A DNA stretch of 64,000 nt. It comes from Flavobacteriales bacterium UBA952 (GTDB lineage Bacteria > Bacteroidota > Bacteroidia > Flavobacteriales_D > Crocinitomicaceae). The notes below the pieces were generated by a model. That model was not told the DNA's origin. It worked only from the letters and a program-made list of their open reading frames with translations, and did not search any database. This document shows positions 1 to 7,836 of the stretch, one piece after another (position 1 is the first letter of the stretch; every line of letters begins with the position of its first letter). The stretch covers positions 248,001 through 312,000 of the forward strand of contig DBCS01000004.1 in NCBI GenBank assembly GCA_002293185.1. The letters are read 5' to 3'. A program made the translations under genes and the position numbers.

Positions 1-1
1 G

Positions 2-304
2 TCAGACAAACATGAGTTTAGGCAAGTTGGATTGGTCGATATCAATAAAAAACTTGGTTTTGACATTCGTACGAGCATTGGTTTTGAATACCGAAATAAA
101 AAAGCCGGTGTTTTTTACCTCGGGGGCACCGCCTTTGTTCAGCTACAACCCGCTTTTGTTCTGCTCTCGCGCTACCAATACGAAAACTTTAAGCAAGCCG
201 CCTTCGGCGACGTCAATGCGTCAGGCTTCGGAATTGATTTGAAATACTATATTCCCTATACGCGCCCCGGCCGTCTTATTTTTCAGCAGGGCCCCATTGA
301 GTAG
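2..304 (+). CDS. outer-membrane protein, C-terminal part (5' truncated by window edge)
   Basis: The reading frame is open from base 2 and stops with TAG at 302-304, so only the last ~100 residues of a larger protein are present. The fragment alternates hydrophobic and polar residues in beta-strand style (for example FDIRTSIGFEYR and YENFKQAAFG), as in Bacteroidota outer-membrane barrels. The TTG at 32 is an internal codon, not a start. The gene converges on, and overlaps by 29 bp, the small membrane-protein gene on the minus strand. The family cannot be named from this fragment. Confidence 0.6.
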   Translation, partial: SDKHEFRQVGLVDINKKLGFDIRTSIGFEYRNKKAGVFYLGGTAFVQLQPAFVLLSRYQYENFKQAAFGDVNASGFGIDLKYYIPYTRPGRLIFQQGPIE

Positions 305-695
305 TACCCAAACGATAGCCGATATAGGCCATAGGTAAATAAGCCAGAATTAAATCGAGTAAAATAAACCAAAGCGGCGTTTGCGGTAGCATGATTACCA
401 TCATGACTCCACCAGCTAAAAATGCAAAGCCAATGGCTATAGAGGTGAGCAGCGGCCTATTCACTTTCATTTTACTTACGAAGTAGGCACCCACCAAAGT
501 ACCAATCGAGTGGGCTAAAAACGGAAAAACAAAATGTTCTACGCCCATTAAAGGCATAGCCTTAGCTAAACCTTGTTCAGTGGTCAGATCAAAGCCAGCT
601 GGCGCCTGAACAAAATAAGACCCCAATTGAACGATGAATCCGTTCGTTAAAGCGCCTAAAACAAGACCTAGGACTGAATATAAAATTGACTTCAT
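276..695 (-). CDS. small four-helix membrane protein of unknown function
   Basis: This 139-residue protein has four hydrophobic segments (about 3-28, 55-75, 85-103 and 107-128), so it is an inner-membrane protein with short loops. I do not recognise a family with certainty. It is the last gene of the minus-strand run that begins with tamL and lies 41 bp after the VanX-like peptidase gene. A one-mismatch promoter-like box (TAATTTTT, 700-707) sits four bases before the ATG, so it may also have its own leaderless transcript. Its 3' end overlaps the convergent gene at the window edge by 29 bp. Confidence 0.6.
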   Translation of the reverse strand: MKSILYSVLGLVLGALTNGFIVQLGSYFVQAPAGFDLTTEQGLAKAMPLMGVEHFVFPFLAHSIGTLVGAYFVSKMKVNRPLLTSIAIGFAFLAGGVMMVIMLPQTPLWFILLDLILAYLPMAYIGYRLGTTQWGPAEK

Positions 696-736
696 ACTGA
701 AAAATTATTCATTAATTGCTGCGCTCACGGCAGATT

Positions 737-1471
737 TCAAGGTTCCAAATATAGTACTTTATACTTTCTCTTGGCCTCTTCCCTACTGCAGGCATTGAAG
801 TGCCACCATTCTGTAGGCAGCTGTCTAAAACCTTGCATCAGCATGGTACTGCGCAATATTTTTCGGTTCTGAACCTGTAACGGCGTTAGTTGGCCAACTT
901 TTAAAAATGAATCTTCTAAACACGGATAGGCTATTTTTCGAATATCGTCAAAGCCAGCCCCCATATCTAAGGCTTCTCCATTGGCATTGAGAATTGTTAG
1001 GTCAATTGCTGCACCCATATTGTGCAGGCTCAAGTTTTTTGGATTAGAAACAAATTTTATGCGTTCTTTTACTGGCAACGAATCTAGTGCTTTCCACATT
1101 TTTTCTTGAACAGATACGGGCCGAACAGCATCGTAAATCAGTAATTGATATCCGGGGTATTTACGGGATAATTCTTTTTGCACTTCAGAAAGCCGTATGG
1201 CAACATCTTTTTGTAAATAGGCTTTTTGCAGCCTTGTGTACAACCTTTCTCTCAGAAAGTTATCGGTAGTGGTGTATTTTAAATCAATTTGAATAGCCGC
1301 ATTGATTTGTTGTACATCGACCAAGCCCTCAGGCAAAGGTGTTGTTGGTGTTTTGAGAACTGTAGAAGGTTGTTTTTTTGGGGTCGGTTTGATTGGAATT
1401 GTTTTTTTTGGACTTTCTTGACAACTCCAAAACATCATGAAGACAGCACACCCAAAGAAAAAAAACTTCAT
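737..1471 (-). CDS. VanX/DdpX-type D-Ala-D-Ala dipeptidase, lipoprotein (peptidase M15D)
   Basis: Predicted zinc dipeptidase that would cleave D-Ala-D-Ala or related peptidoglycan fragments. The N-terminus is a lipoprotein signal ending in a W-S-C lipobox, followed by a Pro/Lys/Thr-rich linker to about residue 45. The M15 motifs are present: SLHNMGAAID (SxHxxGxAxD, two zinc ligands) and EWWHF near the C-terminus (catalytic Glu and third ligand). Length (244) suits the family plus the linker. It overlaps dapA by four bases and is co-transcribed with it. With no vanH/vanA nearby, peptidoglycan turnover or D-Ala salvage is more likely than glycopeptide resistance. Confidence 0.85.
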   Translation of the reverse strand: MKFFFFGCAVFMMFWSCQESPKKTIPIKPTPKKQPSTVLKTPTTPLPEGLVDVQQINAAIQIDLKYTTTDNFLRERLYTRLQKAYLQKDVAIRLSEVQKELSRKYPGYQLLIYDAVRPVSVQEKMWKALDSLPVKERIKFVSNPKNLSLHNMGAAIDLTILNANGEALDMGAGFDDIRKIAYPCLEDSFLKVGQLTPLQVQNRKILRSTMLMQGFRQLPTEWWHFNACSREEAKRKYKVLYLEP

Positions 1472-2358
1472 TTAATGGACACCGAGGTAAGGATACGAGC
1501 AGTTTCTGCCTGAATGCGTGAGCGCAAGCCCTCTGAAACAGGATGCAGCGGCATACGCATGGTCTCTTGCATGAGGTCGCGTGCGGCCAAAGCCACCTTA
1601 ACACCACCAGGGTTTCCTTCTTCAAAGAACATTTTAGTCACGCTAAAAAGGTCGTAGTGAGCTTGCTTAGCCAACTCGAGGTCTTTTGACATAGACGCGT
1701 ATACCATTTGCGAAAAACGCTCTGGAAAGGCATTGGCAACCACAGAAATGACACCATCTGCACCTGCTGCAATCAGCGGCATGGTGAGGTTGTCGTCTCC
1801 GGACAACACGCCAAAACCAGGCTTTCTCTGGCGAATGATATCCATGATCTGTTCCATATTGCCAGAAGCTTCTTTAACGGCAACCACATTAGGTAGTTCG
1901 GCAAGTTCTAAAGTCGTTTCGATGCTCATGTTCGAACCTGTTCTGCCGGGAACATTATAAAGAATGATAGGTAGATCTGTGTAGGAAGCAACTTGTTTAA
2001 AATGCGCTACGATGCCTTTCTGAATGGGTTTGTTATAGTATGGAGAAACAGACAAAATGCCATCTACCCCACTTGGTACGTTGTTTAAAAGTGGCTCAAG
2101 AGCAAGTGTGTTGTTACCACCAACCCCATAAACAACAGGTAATTGACCATTATTGACTTCGAGAACGGTATCTAAAACCAGGCGCTTTTCGTCTTGACTT
2201 AGGGTTGGTGACTCGCCGGTGGTTCCTTGCACCACTAAAAAATCTGTACCCCCTTTTAATTGCAGCGTAACCAATGCTTTGAGGGCTGCTAAATCAATGC
2301 TACCGTCTGTATGAAAAGGCGTAACCAAAGCTACACCTGAGCCTTTAAATGTTTTCAT
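1468..2358 (-). CDS. dapA: 4-hydroxy-tetrahydrodipicolinate synthase
   Basis: Condenses pyruvate with aspartate semialdehyde in the diaminopimelate/lysine pathway, in the cytoplasm. The 296-residue TIM-barrel protein has GTTGESPT near residue 45, the YNVPGRT motif carrying the catalytic Tyr and Arg, and the Schiff-base lysine in VAVKEASG. Length is normal. It overlaps the upstream DUF6913-like gene and the downstream VanX-like gene by four bases each, so translation is probably coupled. Placement beside a D-Ala-D-Ala peptidase fits a cell-wall precursor theme. Confidence 0.96.
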   Translation of the reverse strand: MKTFKGSGVALVTPFHTDGSIDLAALKALVTLQLKGGTDFLVVQGTTGESPTLSQDEKRLVLDTVLEVNNGQLPVVYGVGGNNTLALEPLLNNVPSGVDGILSVSPYYNKPIQKGIVAHFKQVASYTDLPIILYNVPGRTGSNMSIETTLELAELPNVVAVKEASGNMEQIMDIIRQRKPGFGVLSGDDNLTMPLIAAGADGVISVVANAFPERFSQMVYASMSKDLELAKQAHYDLFSVTKMFFEEGNPGGVKVALAARDLMQETMRMPLHPVSEGLRSRIQAETARILTSVSIK

Positions 2359-2819
2359 TGGACAATTCTTTCTAAGGTTTGTTGAATGTATTGAAGTTGA
2401 GCATGGGTGTCGACTTGAGTGGTATCGATCTGTAAATCGAAGTTTTTACCCGTAGCATTCAGCAGCAAGCGTCTTTTAATTTGGGTAGACTGCAGTGCAC
2501 TGTAAATTTTGACGTCCAAACTACCGTTCCAAATCAGCAAATCGTAATTTTTGTGAAGCTCAGCCTCTAGCTGTACGTCTTTAAGTTTTCCGAACATGGA
2601 GTAGTCGAAAGCAGCGTTATAGTAAATGAGAAAATGTGGCGGCAGCGTTTTTTTATCGATGTCTTTGGGTACATTGACAATAATGAGGGCATGCGCAAAC
2701 TTTTTCTGTTGTAAAAAGTAATCTATGGCTTTTACAAAAGCACGCATTTGCTGCTCATCTTGATAAGACCAGACAACCACAATGCGCTTGGTTTGCTCCC
2801 AAATACTCGTTTTACTCAC
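2355..2819 (-). CDS. DUF6913-like conserved protein
   Basis: A 154-residue cytoplasmic protein without signal peptide or membrane segment. It has an alternating alpha/beta pattern (RIVVVWSY, HALIIVNVP, YDLLIWNGS), suggesting a Rossmann-like fold. It resembles the small Bacteroidota proteins I know as DUF6913, often found beside dapA; this assignment is from memory of the family. It overlaps ligA and dapA by four bases at each end, so it lies inside the operon. No catalytic motif is apparent and the function is unknown. Confidence 0.7.
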   Translation of the reverse strand: MSKTSIWEQTKRIVVVWSYQDEQQMRAFVKAIDYFLQQKKFAHALIIVNVPKDIDKKTLPPHFLIYYNAAFDYSMFGKLKDVQLEAELHKNYDLLIWNGSLDVKIYSALQSTQIKRRLLLNATGKNFDLQIDTTQVDTHAQLQYIQQTLERIVQ

Positions 2820-4825
2820 TGTGAAATTAATTTTATTAGTTCATTTTCAGTTAACAAAGTTACACCTAAGTCTGTAGCTTTTTGCAATTTGGCAGGCCCC
2901 ATGTTTGCTCCGGCTATTAAATAGGTCGTTTTTGCCGAAATAGAGGATCCTAATTTACCGCCATTGAGTTCAATGAGTTCTTTGAGTTCATCTCGACTAA
3001 ACGTTTCAAAAGTACCTGAAATCACGCATATTATACCTTCTAAAACGTTCGAATGTAAGGTTTTTGCTTCAGATTGAAATTGCAGACCCACAGTGTGTAA
3101 TCCTTCGATAAGCGCTAAATTTTCAGAAAAACTAAAATAAGACAAAATGGATTGCGCTATTTTTTCGCCAATTTCTTCGACATCTAATAATGCTTCAAGA
3201 CTGGCGCAACGCAAGGCATCCATATTTTGAAAAGCTGCTGCTAATTTTTTAGCGACAGTTTCACCAACAAAGCGAATCCCGAGACCAAACAAGACGCGTT
3301 CAAAAGGAATTTGCTTTGAGGCTTCAATGGATTGTAATAAATTATTGGCAGATTTCTCGGCCATTCTATCCAAAGAAAGCAGCTGATCAAAGGTTAAGTG
3401 ATATAAATCTAATGGGCTCTTAATAATATTTTTAGTAAACATTAATTCCACCGTTTCTTCACCTAAACCATCAATATTTAAGGCCTTTCGACTGATAAAA
3501 TGCAGTATTTTTCCGGTTACTTGTGTCGGACAAGCTTGTTCGTTCGGACAATAGTGCTGAACCTCTCCTTCTTGGCGCTCCAACTTACTGCCACACTCTG
3601 GGCAGTTGTCTATGAATAAGATTCGATTTTCTGACTGTCTTAAATTTAAATTAACGCCGACAATTTTTGGAATGATTTCTCCGCCTTTTTCGACCTGAAC
3701 GGTATCGCCTTGGCACAAATCAAGTTTTTGAATTTGATCGGCGTTGTGCAACGAGGCGCGCTTTACGGTCGTGCCACCTAACTGAACTGGTTTGAGATTG
3801 GCAACCGGCGTAATTGCCCCTGTTCGACCTACCTGAAAAGTGACAGCTTCCAAAACCGTTTGAACTTGTTGGGTTTTAAATTTATAGGCAATGGCCCAAC
3901 GTGGAGATTTTGCGGTGAGGCCGAGTTGCTCTTGCTGCTCAAAGGAATTAACCTTAAGGACTACCCCATCGATATCAAAAGGGAGTTCAAAGCGCTGTTT
4001 ATCCCAGTAATGTATGAAATCCATGATGCCATCAATGGTGGTCGTTTTTTCTATCATGCGGGTTTCAGGGCTTGGCACCTTAAAACCCCAAACTTTAGCT
4101 TCCTTTACCGCCTCAAAGTGGCCATTGGTGGTCTTGGACACACCATAAACTCCGTAAAGATAGCAGTCTAGACCGCGCTTGGCAACTTCTTTGGAGTCGA
4201 GGAGTTTAAGCGTACCTGATGCCGTATTCCTGGGGTTGGCAAAAAGCGCCTCACCTTGGGAGGCACGCTGCGCGTTGAGTACTTCAAATTTTTGCTGTGG
4301 CATGAAAATTTCACCTCTGATTTCAAAATCTGAAGGGGCATCCGGACTTAACTGCAGCGGAATAGCACGAATGGTGCGCACGTTGTTGGTGACGTCTTCA
4401 CCTTGTTGGCCATCGCCTCTGGTGAGCGCTTGAATGAGTTTGCCGTTTTGGTATTGAATACCAATGGCAACGCCGTCGTATTTGAGTTCACAAACAAATT
4501 CTGAGGCCTCTCCGAGTACTTTTTGACAGCGCTCAGCCCAATCGATAATATCTTGTTCTGAATAACTATTAGACAATGACAGCATCGGAAAGCGATGTGC
4601 CTTTGCTTCAAATTTCTTGGTGAGATCACCGCCTACGCGCTTGGTAGGACTATTGACATCAATAAATGCCGGATATTGCTTTTCGAGCGTCTCTAGCTCT
4701 TTGAGCAACATATCAAACTCAAAATCAGAAATTTGAGGTGAATTGAGTACGTAGTAAGCATGATTGTGCGCATGAAGCCGAGTACTTAACTCAGTCATTT
4801 TTGCTTGTATTGCATGCAATTCCAT
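2816..4825 (-). CDS. ligA: NAD-dependent DNA ligase
   Basis: Seals nicks using NAD+ during replication and repair. The 669-residue protein has the full architecture: an Ia region (HNHAYYVLNSP), the adenylation motif CELKYDGVA with the AMP-accepting Lys at residue 115, an OB fold, a four-cysteine zinc finger (CPECGSKL, then HYCPNEQAC), helix-hairpin-helix repeats (LNIDGLGEE, EIGEKIAQS) and a C-terminal BRCT domain. Length is normal. It sits nine bases after prmC and overlaps the next gene by four bases. Confidence 0.98.
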   Translation of the reverse strand: MELHAIQAKMTELSTRLHAHNHAYYVLNSPQISDFEFDMLLKELETLEKQYPAFIDVNSPTKRVGGDLTKKFEAKAHRFPMLSLSNSYSEQDIIDWAERCQKVLGEASEFVCELKYDGVAIGIQYQNGKLIQALTRGDGQQGEDVTNNVRTIRAIPLQLSPDAPSDFEIRGEIFMPQQKFEVLNAQRASQGEALFANPRNTASGTLKLLDSKEVAKRGLDCYLYGVYGVSKTTNGHFEAVKEAKVWGFKVPSPETRMIEKTTTIDGIMDFIHYWDKQRFELPFDIDGVVLKVNSFEQQEQLGLTAKSPRWAIAYKFKTQQVQTVLEAVTFQVGRTGAITPVANLKPVQLGGTTVKRASLHNADQIQKLDLCQGDTVQVEKGGEIIPKIVGVNLNLRQSENRILFIDNCPECGSKLERQEGEVQHYCPNEQACPTQVTGKILHFISRKALNIDGLGEETVELMFTKNIIKSPLDLYHLTFDQLLSLDRMAEKSANNLLQSIEASKQIPFERVLFGLGIRFVGETVAKKLAAAFQNMDALRCASLEALLDVEEIGEKIAQSILSYFSFSENLALIEGLHTVGLQFQSEAKTLHSNVLEGIICVISGTFETFSRDELKELIELNGGKLGSSISAKTTYLIAGANMGPAKLQKATDLGVTLLTENELIKLISQ

Positions 4826-4834
4826 AAGCTAAAG

Positions 4835-5689
4835 TTAAGCTTTTTGCGCAAGTATCATGCGCTCTTTACCTTGTAAATCCCGATGGATTTCTCTTCTTGA
4901 AAAATACTCAGGTGCAAATAAAGACAGCGTTTGTTGCGCTAAGTTTTCGTGAACCTCAAGGACCATTAACCCCTTTTTTTGCAAGTTAGAAAGGGCAATT
5001 TGTGCCAATTGCTCGTAAAACAAAAGCGGAGTTTGGTCGGGCACAAACAAGGCCATGTGTGGCTCATGTGCCAAAACATTTTCTTGCATCAAAGCCGCTT
5101 CTTTTTGAGGAATATACGGCGGGTTTGAAATCATTAAATCGTAAGAAGTTGTAGAAGCCCATTCAAAAAGATCTTGTACGTCTAATTGAAGCTCAAGTTG
5201 GTTCAAGTGCGCATTTTCCTGAGCCAATTCGATGGCTGCTTCGGATAAATCAATGGCACTCACAACAGCTGTTGGGTAGGCTTTTTTAAGTGCCAAGGCA
5301 ATACAAGCACTTCCAGTACAAAAATCGATGATATTTGAATAAGAAAGCCCTTGCGCCATTGCGAGCGCCACCAATTCTTCGCTTTCAGGTCTTGGAATCA
5401 GGGCTCTTGTATCGGTTTTGAGCAGCATATCGGCAAAATAGGTTTCACCGAGAATATATTGAAATGGTTCATTTATTTGTAAGCGCTTGACAACACTGCG
5501 AATACGCAATAAATCAGATTCTGAAAACCGCTCATTTGCATTCAATAATATTTGGCTTGGAGTCCAACCAAAATAGGTAGTTAAAATTGAGGTCCACATC
5601 GTTTTACACTCACTTTTCGAAAATTGATCAGATAATGTTTCAAAAAAATAGTGCTTAGCAGTCCTTACAAGGTTATCGGGAACAAACAT
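4835..5689 (-). CDS. prmC: peptide chain release factor N5-glutamine methyltransferase
   Basis: Methylates the glutamine of the GGQ motif in release factors. The 284-residue protein has a helical N-terminal domain followed by a Rossmann methyltransferase domain with the SAM-binding region IIDFCTGSACIA and the diagnostic NPPY motif (MISNPPYIPQ). The start codon follows immediately after the stop of the upstream NTF2-like gene, and ligA follows nine bases downstream. Confidence 0.95.
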   Translation of the reverse strand: MFVPDNLVRTAKHYFFETLSDQFSKSECKTMWTSILTTYFGWTPSQILLNANERFSESDLLRIRSVVKRLQINEPFQYILGETYFADMLLKTDTRALIPRPESEELVALAMAQGLSYSNIIDFCTGSACIALALKKAYPTAVVSAIDLSEAAIELAQENAHLNQLELQLDVQDLFEWASTTSYDLMISNPPYIPQKEAALMQENVLAHEPHMALFVPDQTPLLFYEQLAQIALSNLQKKGLMVLEVHENLAQQTLSLFAPEYFSRREIHRDLQGKERMILAQKA

Positions 5690-6178
5690 CTATTTTGATT
5701 TACGAAGTTGAATAAAAGGCTTTATTTTTTCGTTTTCAATCAAGACCGTCAGGTTGTAGTAGGCCAAGCGCCATTCACCCTTTTCCAACACAAATATGCC
5801 ACTCCCTCTGCAGCCCTGCATCCAAGTGTCTAGATCTTCATCGAAATAAGCAACTTGCCCATCGGCGGCAAAATGCCAATGTCTGTTAGATGGCTTGAAG
5901 TCCCAGGCTTTACCTTTATCGAAGTAAGGTTTGCAAAAAGCCATAAACTCAGTTTTTGTCCAGCGCTCACCTGGTGCGGTTCCTAAAAAGACAAAATCAG
6001 CACTTGTCCAATTAAAGTAACTTTCAAAATCAGCTGCACTTGCTGCTTGATGCCAATAATTGAGTGTCTTATTTAAGAATATTAGGTTTAAGGAATCTCG
6101 TTGAGCTGCTTTATCGAATTGAGCAAAACCATACAAATGAAAGCCACTTAAAAATAACAGGAGATAAATTCGACGCAT
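5690..6178 (-). CDS. secreted NTF2-like (SnoaL/DUF4440-type) protein
   Basis: The start at 6178 gives a clean signal peptide (MRRIYLLLFLSGFHLYGFAQ) and a 162-residue precursor; a frame extension to 6220 adds a non-signal-like leader and is not favoured. The mature part has the size and aromatic pattern of a cone-shaped NTF2/SnoaL fold (NYWHQAASAADFESYFNW, DFVFLGT, TKTEFMAFCKPYF, GEWRLAYYNLTVLI). Such folds often bind small ligands or act as isomerases; substrate unknown. The protein is probably periplasmic. It lies between the amidohydrolase and prmC genes in the same operon. Confidence 0.75.
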   Translation of the reverse strand: MRRIYLLLFLSGFHLYGFAQFDKAAQRDSLNLIFLNKTLNYWHQAASAADFESYFNWTSADFVFLGTAPGERWTKTEFMAFCKPYFDKGKAWDFKPSNRHWHFAADGQVAYFDEDLDTWMQGCRGSGIFVLEKGEWRLAYYNLTVLIENEKIKPFIQLRKSK

Positions 6179-6223
6179 TGAGAAATGTTTGAATGAATAA
6201 AAAATTAAATGAAGCAGCACTAG

Positions 6224-7834
6224 CTACAAGGCCTCTAACTTGAACACACATTTACCTTTGATAAAGGTTCGCCAAGCATAGTTTTGCACCTGTCCCACCT
6301 CGCCGTTTATGGGGTATTCAAAAATTGCTAGGGTGGCATCTTTGCCTTTTTCTAGCGTTCCTAATTGCTTTTCTTGAAAAGAGGCGAACGCGGCATAGAT
6401 TGTCATGCCTCTAAGGATTTCTTCGAGGGTAAGCCCTTGCCCAAACGGACTATTATATGCAGCTTGAATAGTGGCAAAAGGATTCGTTTGCTCTACAGGA
6501 AAATCAGTGCCGAGGGCCAGCATGCCGAACTGCTCCATTAAAGTGCGGTAAGCATAGGCACCTTTCATTCTCTTCTTGCCTAACCTGTCCTCTGCCCAAT
6601 CGGAATCGGAAACCGCATGGGTTGGTTGCACAGATGGGAACACCGCATAATTGGCAAACTTTTGAAAGTCGATGGGGTCCACTACTTGCGCGTGCTCTAT
6701 GCGAAAACGGTGATCTGGTTTTTGCTTGAAGACTCCGGCATACAAATCCAAAATGAGGGCATTCGCTGAATCGCCAATACTATGAGTGTTCATTTGATAG
6801 CCCGTGGACAAACAAAATTGAGCTAGGTTTTGCATCCGTTCTACTTCTGTTAGTAACAAGCCCCTACTATCAGGATGGTCGTGATAAGGTGCTTTCAATA
6901 AAGCTCCTCTTGAACCTAAAGCACCATCGGCAAAACATTTAAAACTACGAATGCTTAAATTATTTAATTGATAAGGTCCATTTGTTGAAGCAAAGCGTCT
7001 ATTCTGAGGACTGTCCATTAACATTGCATAGACGTTTAGTTTCAATCGATTTTTTGAAACGAGTGTGTGGAACCAACCAATATGTTCAAAATCAATGCCC
7101 GCTTCATGGACCCCCGTAATGCCATATTGCAACAACTCTTCTTGCACCTGCAACAGTGCATTGAAGTAAAGTGTTTTAGAATAATCTGGAACATAGGATT
7201 GTATTAAATTCATGGCATTATCTATTAAAATACCAGAGAACTCCCCTGTTTTAATCATACCGACTTCACCCCCTTTTAAATTATCGAGCTGATTGATCAC
7301 CTTACTTTTGCGCAGCAAATAATCATTGGCCAATGCAGCGTGGCCATCTATACGATATAAGCAAATGGGGATGTCCGGAAACAAGCGATTGAGCTGGGTA
7401 TTGGTTGGCATTTGCTGACCAGCCCATTGGGTTTGATCCCAGCCACGCCCAATAATAAATTTTAATTTTGGATGTTGGGCTTTGTACTGCTCACAACGGT
7501 GAATCATTTCTTGCTCGGAACGCACACCTCTTAGGTCCAGACCAAGCAATTGTTTGGCATACATGAGCATATGGCCATGGGCATCAGTAAAACCAGGATA
7601 CATTTCTTTACCTTGTGCATCTATGGTTTCATCAGAACGGTATTTATTTAAAATTTGACGCTCTGGCCCTACTTCCACAACTTTTCCATTGCGAATGGCG
7701 ATGGCATCCTGAACGGTATTGGAAATATCCATGGTATGGATTTTGGCATTATGAATGATCAAATCTACCTTTTGTCCTTTCATACAGGAGGTAAGGATCA
7801 TAAACAAAACGACAGTGTAAAAAATATTTTTCAT
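6224..7834 (-). CDS. lipoprotein amidohydrolase (amidohydrolase family 3, YtcJ-like)
   Basis: A 536-residue metal-dependent hydrolase with a lipoprotein signal (lipobox LTSC near residue 17), so it is membrane-anchored. It starts with the N-terminal composite beta domain (VDLIIHNAKIHTMD) and the metal-binding DAHGHM (HxH). Later metal-site histidines appear around NTHSIGD and RIEHAQVVD, and GTDFPVE supplies the usual Asp. Family members hydrolyse amides, formamides or exoenzyme substrates; the substrate here cannot be read. It starts two bases before the end of tamL and belongs to that operon. Confidence 0.87.
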   Translation of the reverse strand: MKNIFYTVVLFMILTSCMKGQKVDLIIHNAKIHTMDISNTVQDAIAIRNGKVVEVGPERQILNKYRSDETIDAQGKEMYPGFTDAHGHMLMYAKQLLGLDLRGVRSEQEMIHRCEQYKAQHPKLKFIIGRGWDQTQWAGQQMPTNTQLNRLFPDIPICLYRIDGHAALANDYLLRKSKVINQLDNLKGGEVGMIKTGEFSGILIDNAMNLIQSYVPDYSKTLYFNALLQVQEELLQYGITGVHEAGIDFEHIGWFHTLVSKNRLKLNVYAMLMDSPQNRRFASTNGPYQLNNLSIRSFKCFADGALGSRGALLKAPYHDHPDSRGLLLTEVERMQNLAQFCLSTGYQMNTHSIGDSANALILDLYAGVFKQKPDHRFRIEHAQVVDPIDFQKFANYAVFPSVQPTHAVSDSDWAEDRLGKKRMKGAYAYRTLMEQFGMLALGTDFPVEQTNPFATIQAAYNSPFGQGLTLEEILRGMTIYAAFASFQEKQLGTLEKGKDATLAIFEYPINGEVGQVQNYAWRTFIKGKCVFKLEAL

Positions 7835-7836
7835 TG

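Noticed and set aside
737..1471. Vancomycin resistance gene vanX
   Set aside because: It is a lipoprotein with no vanH, vanA or vanRS nearby; peptidoglycan turnover is the better reading.
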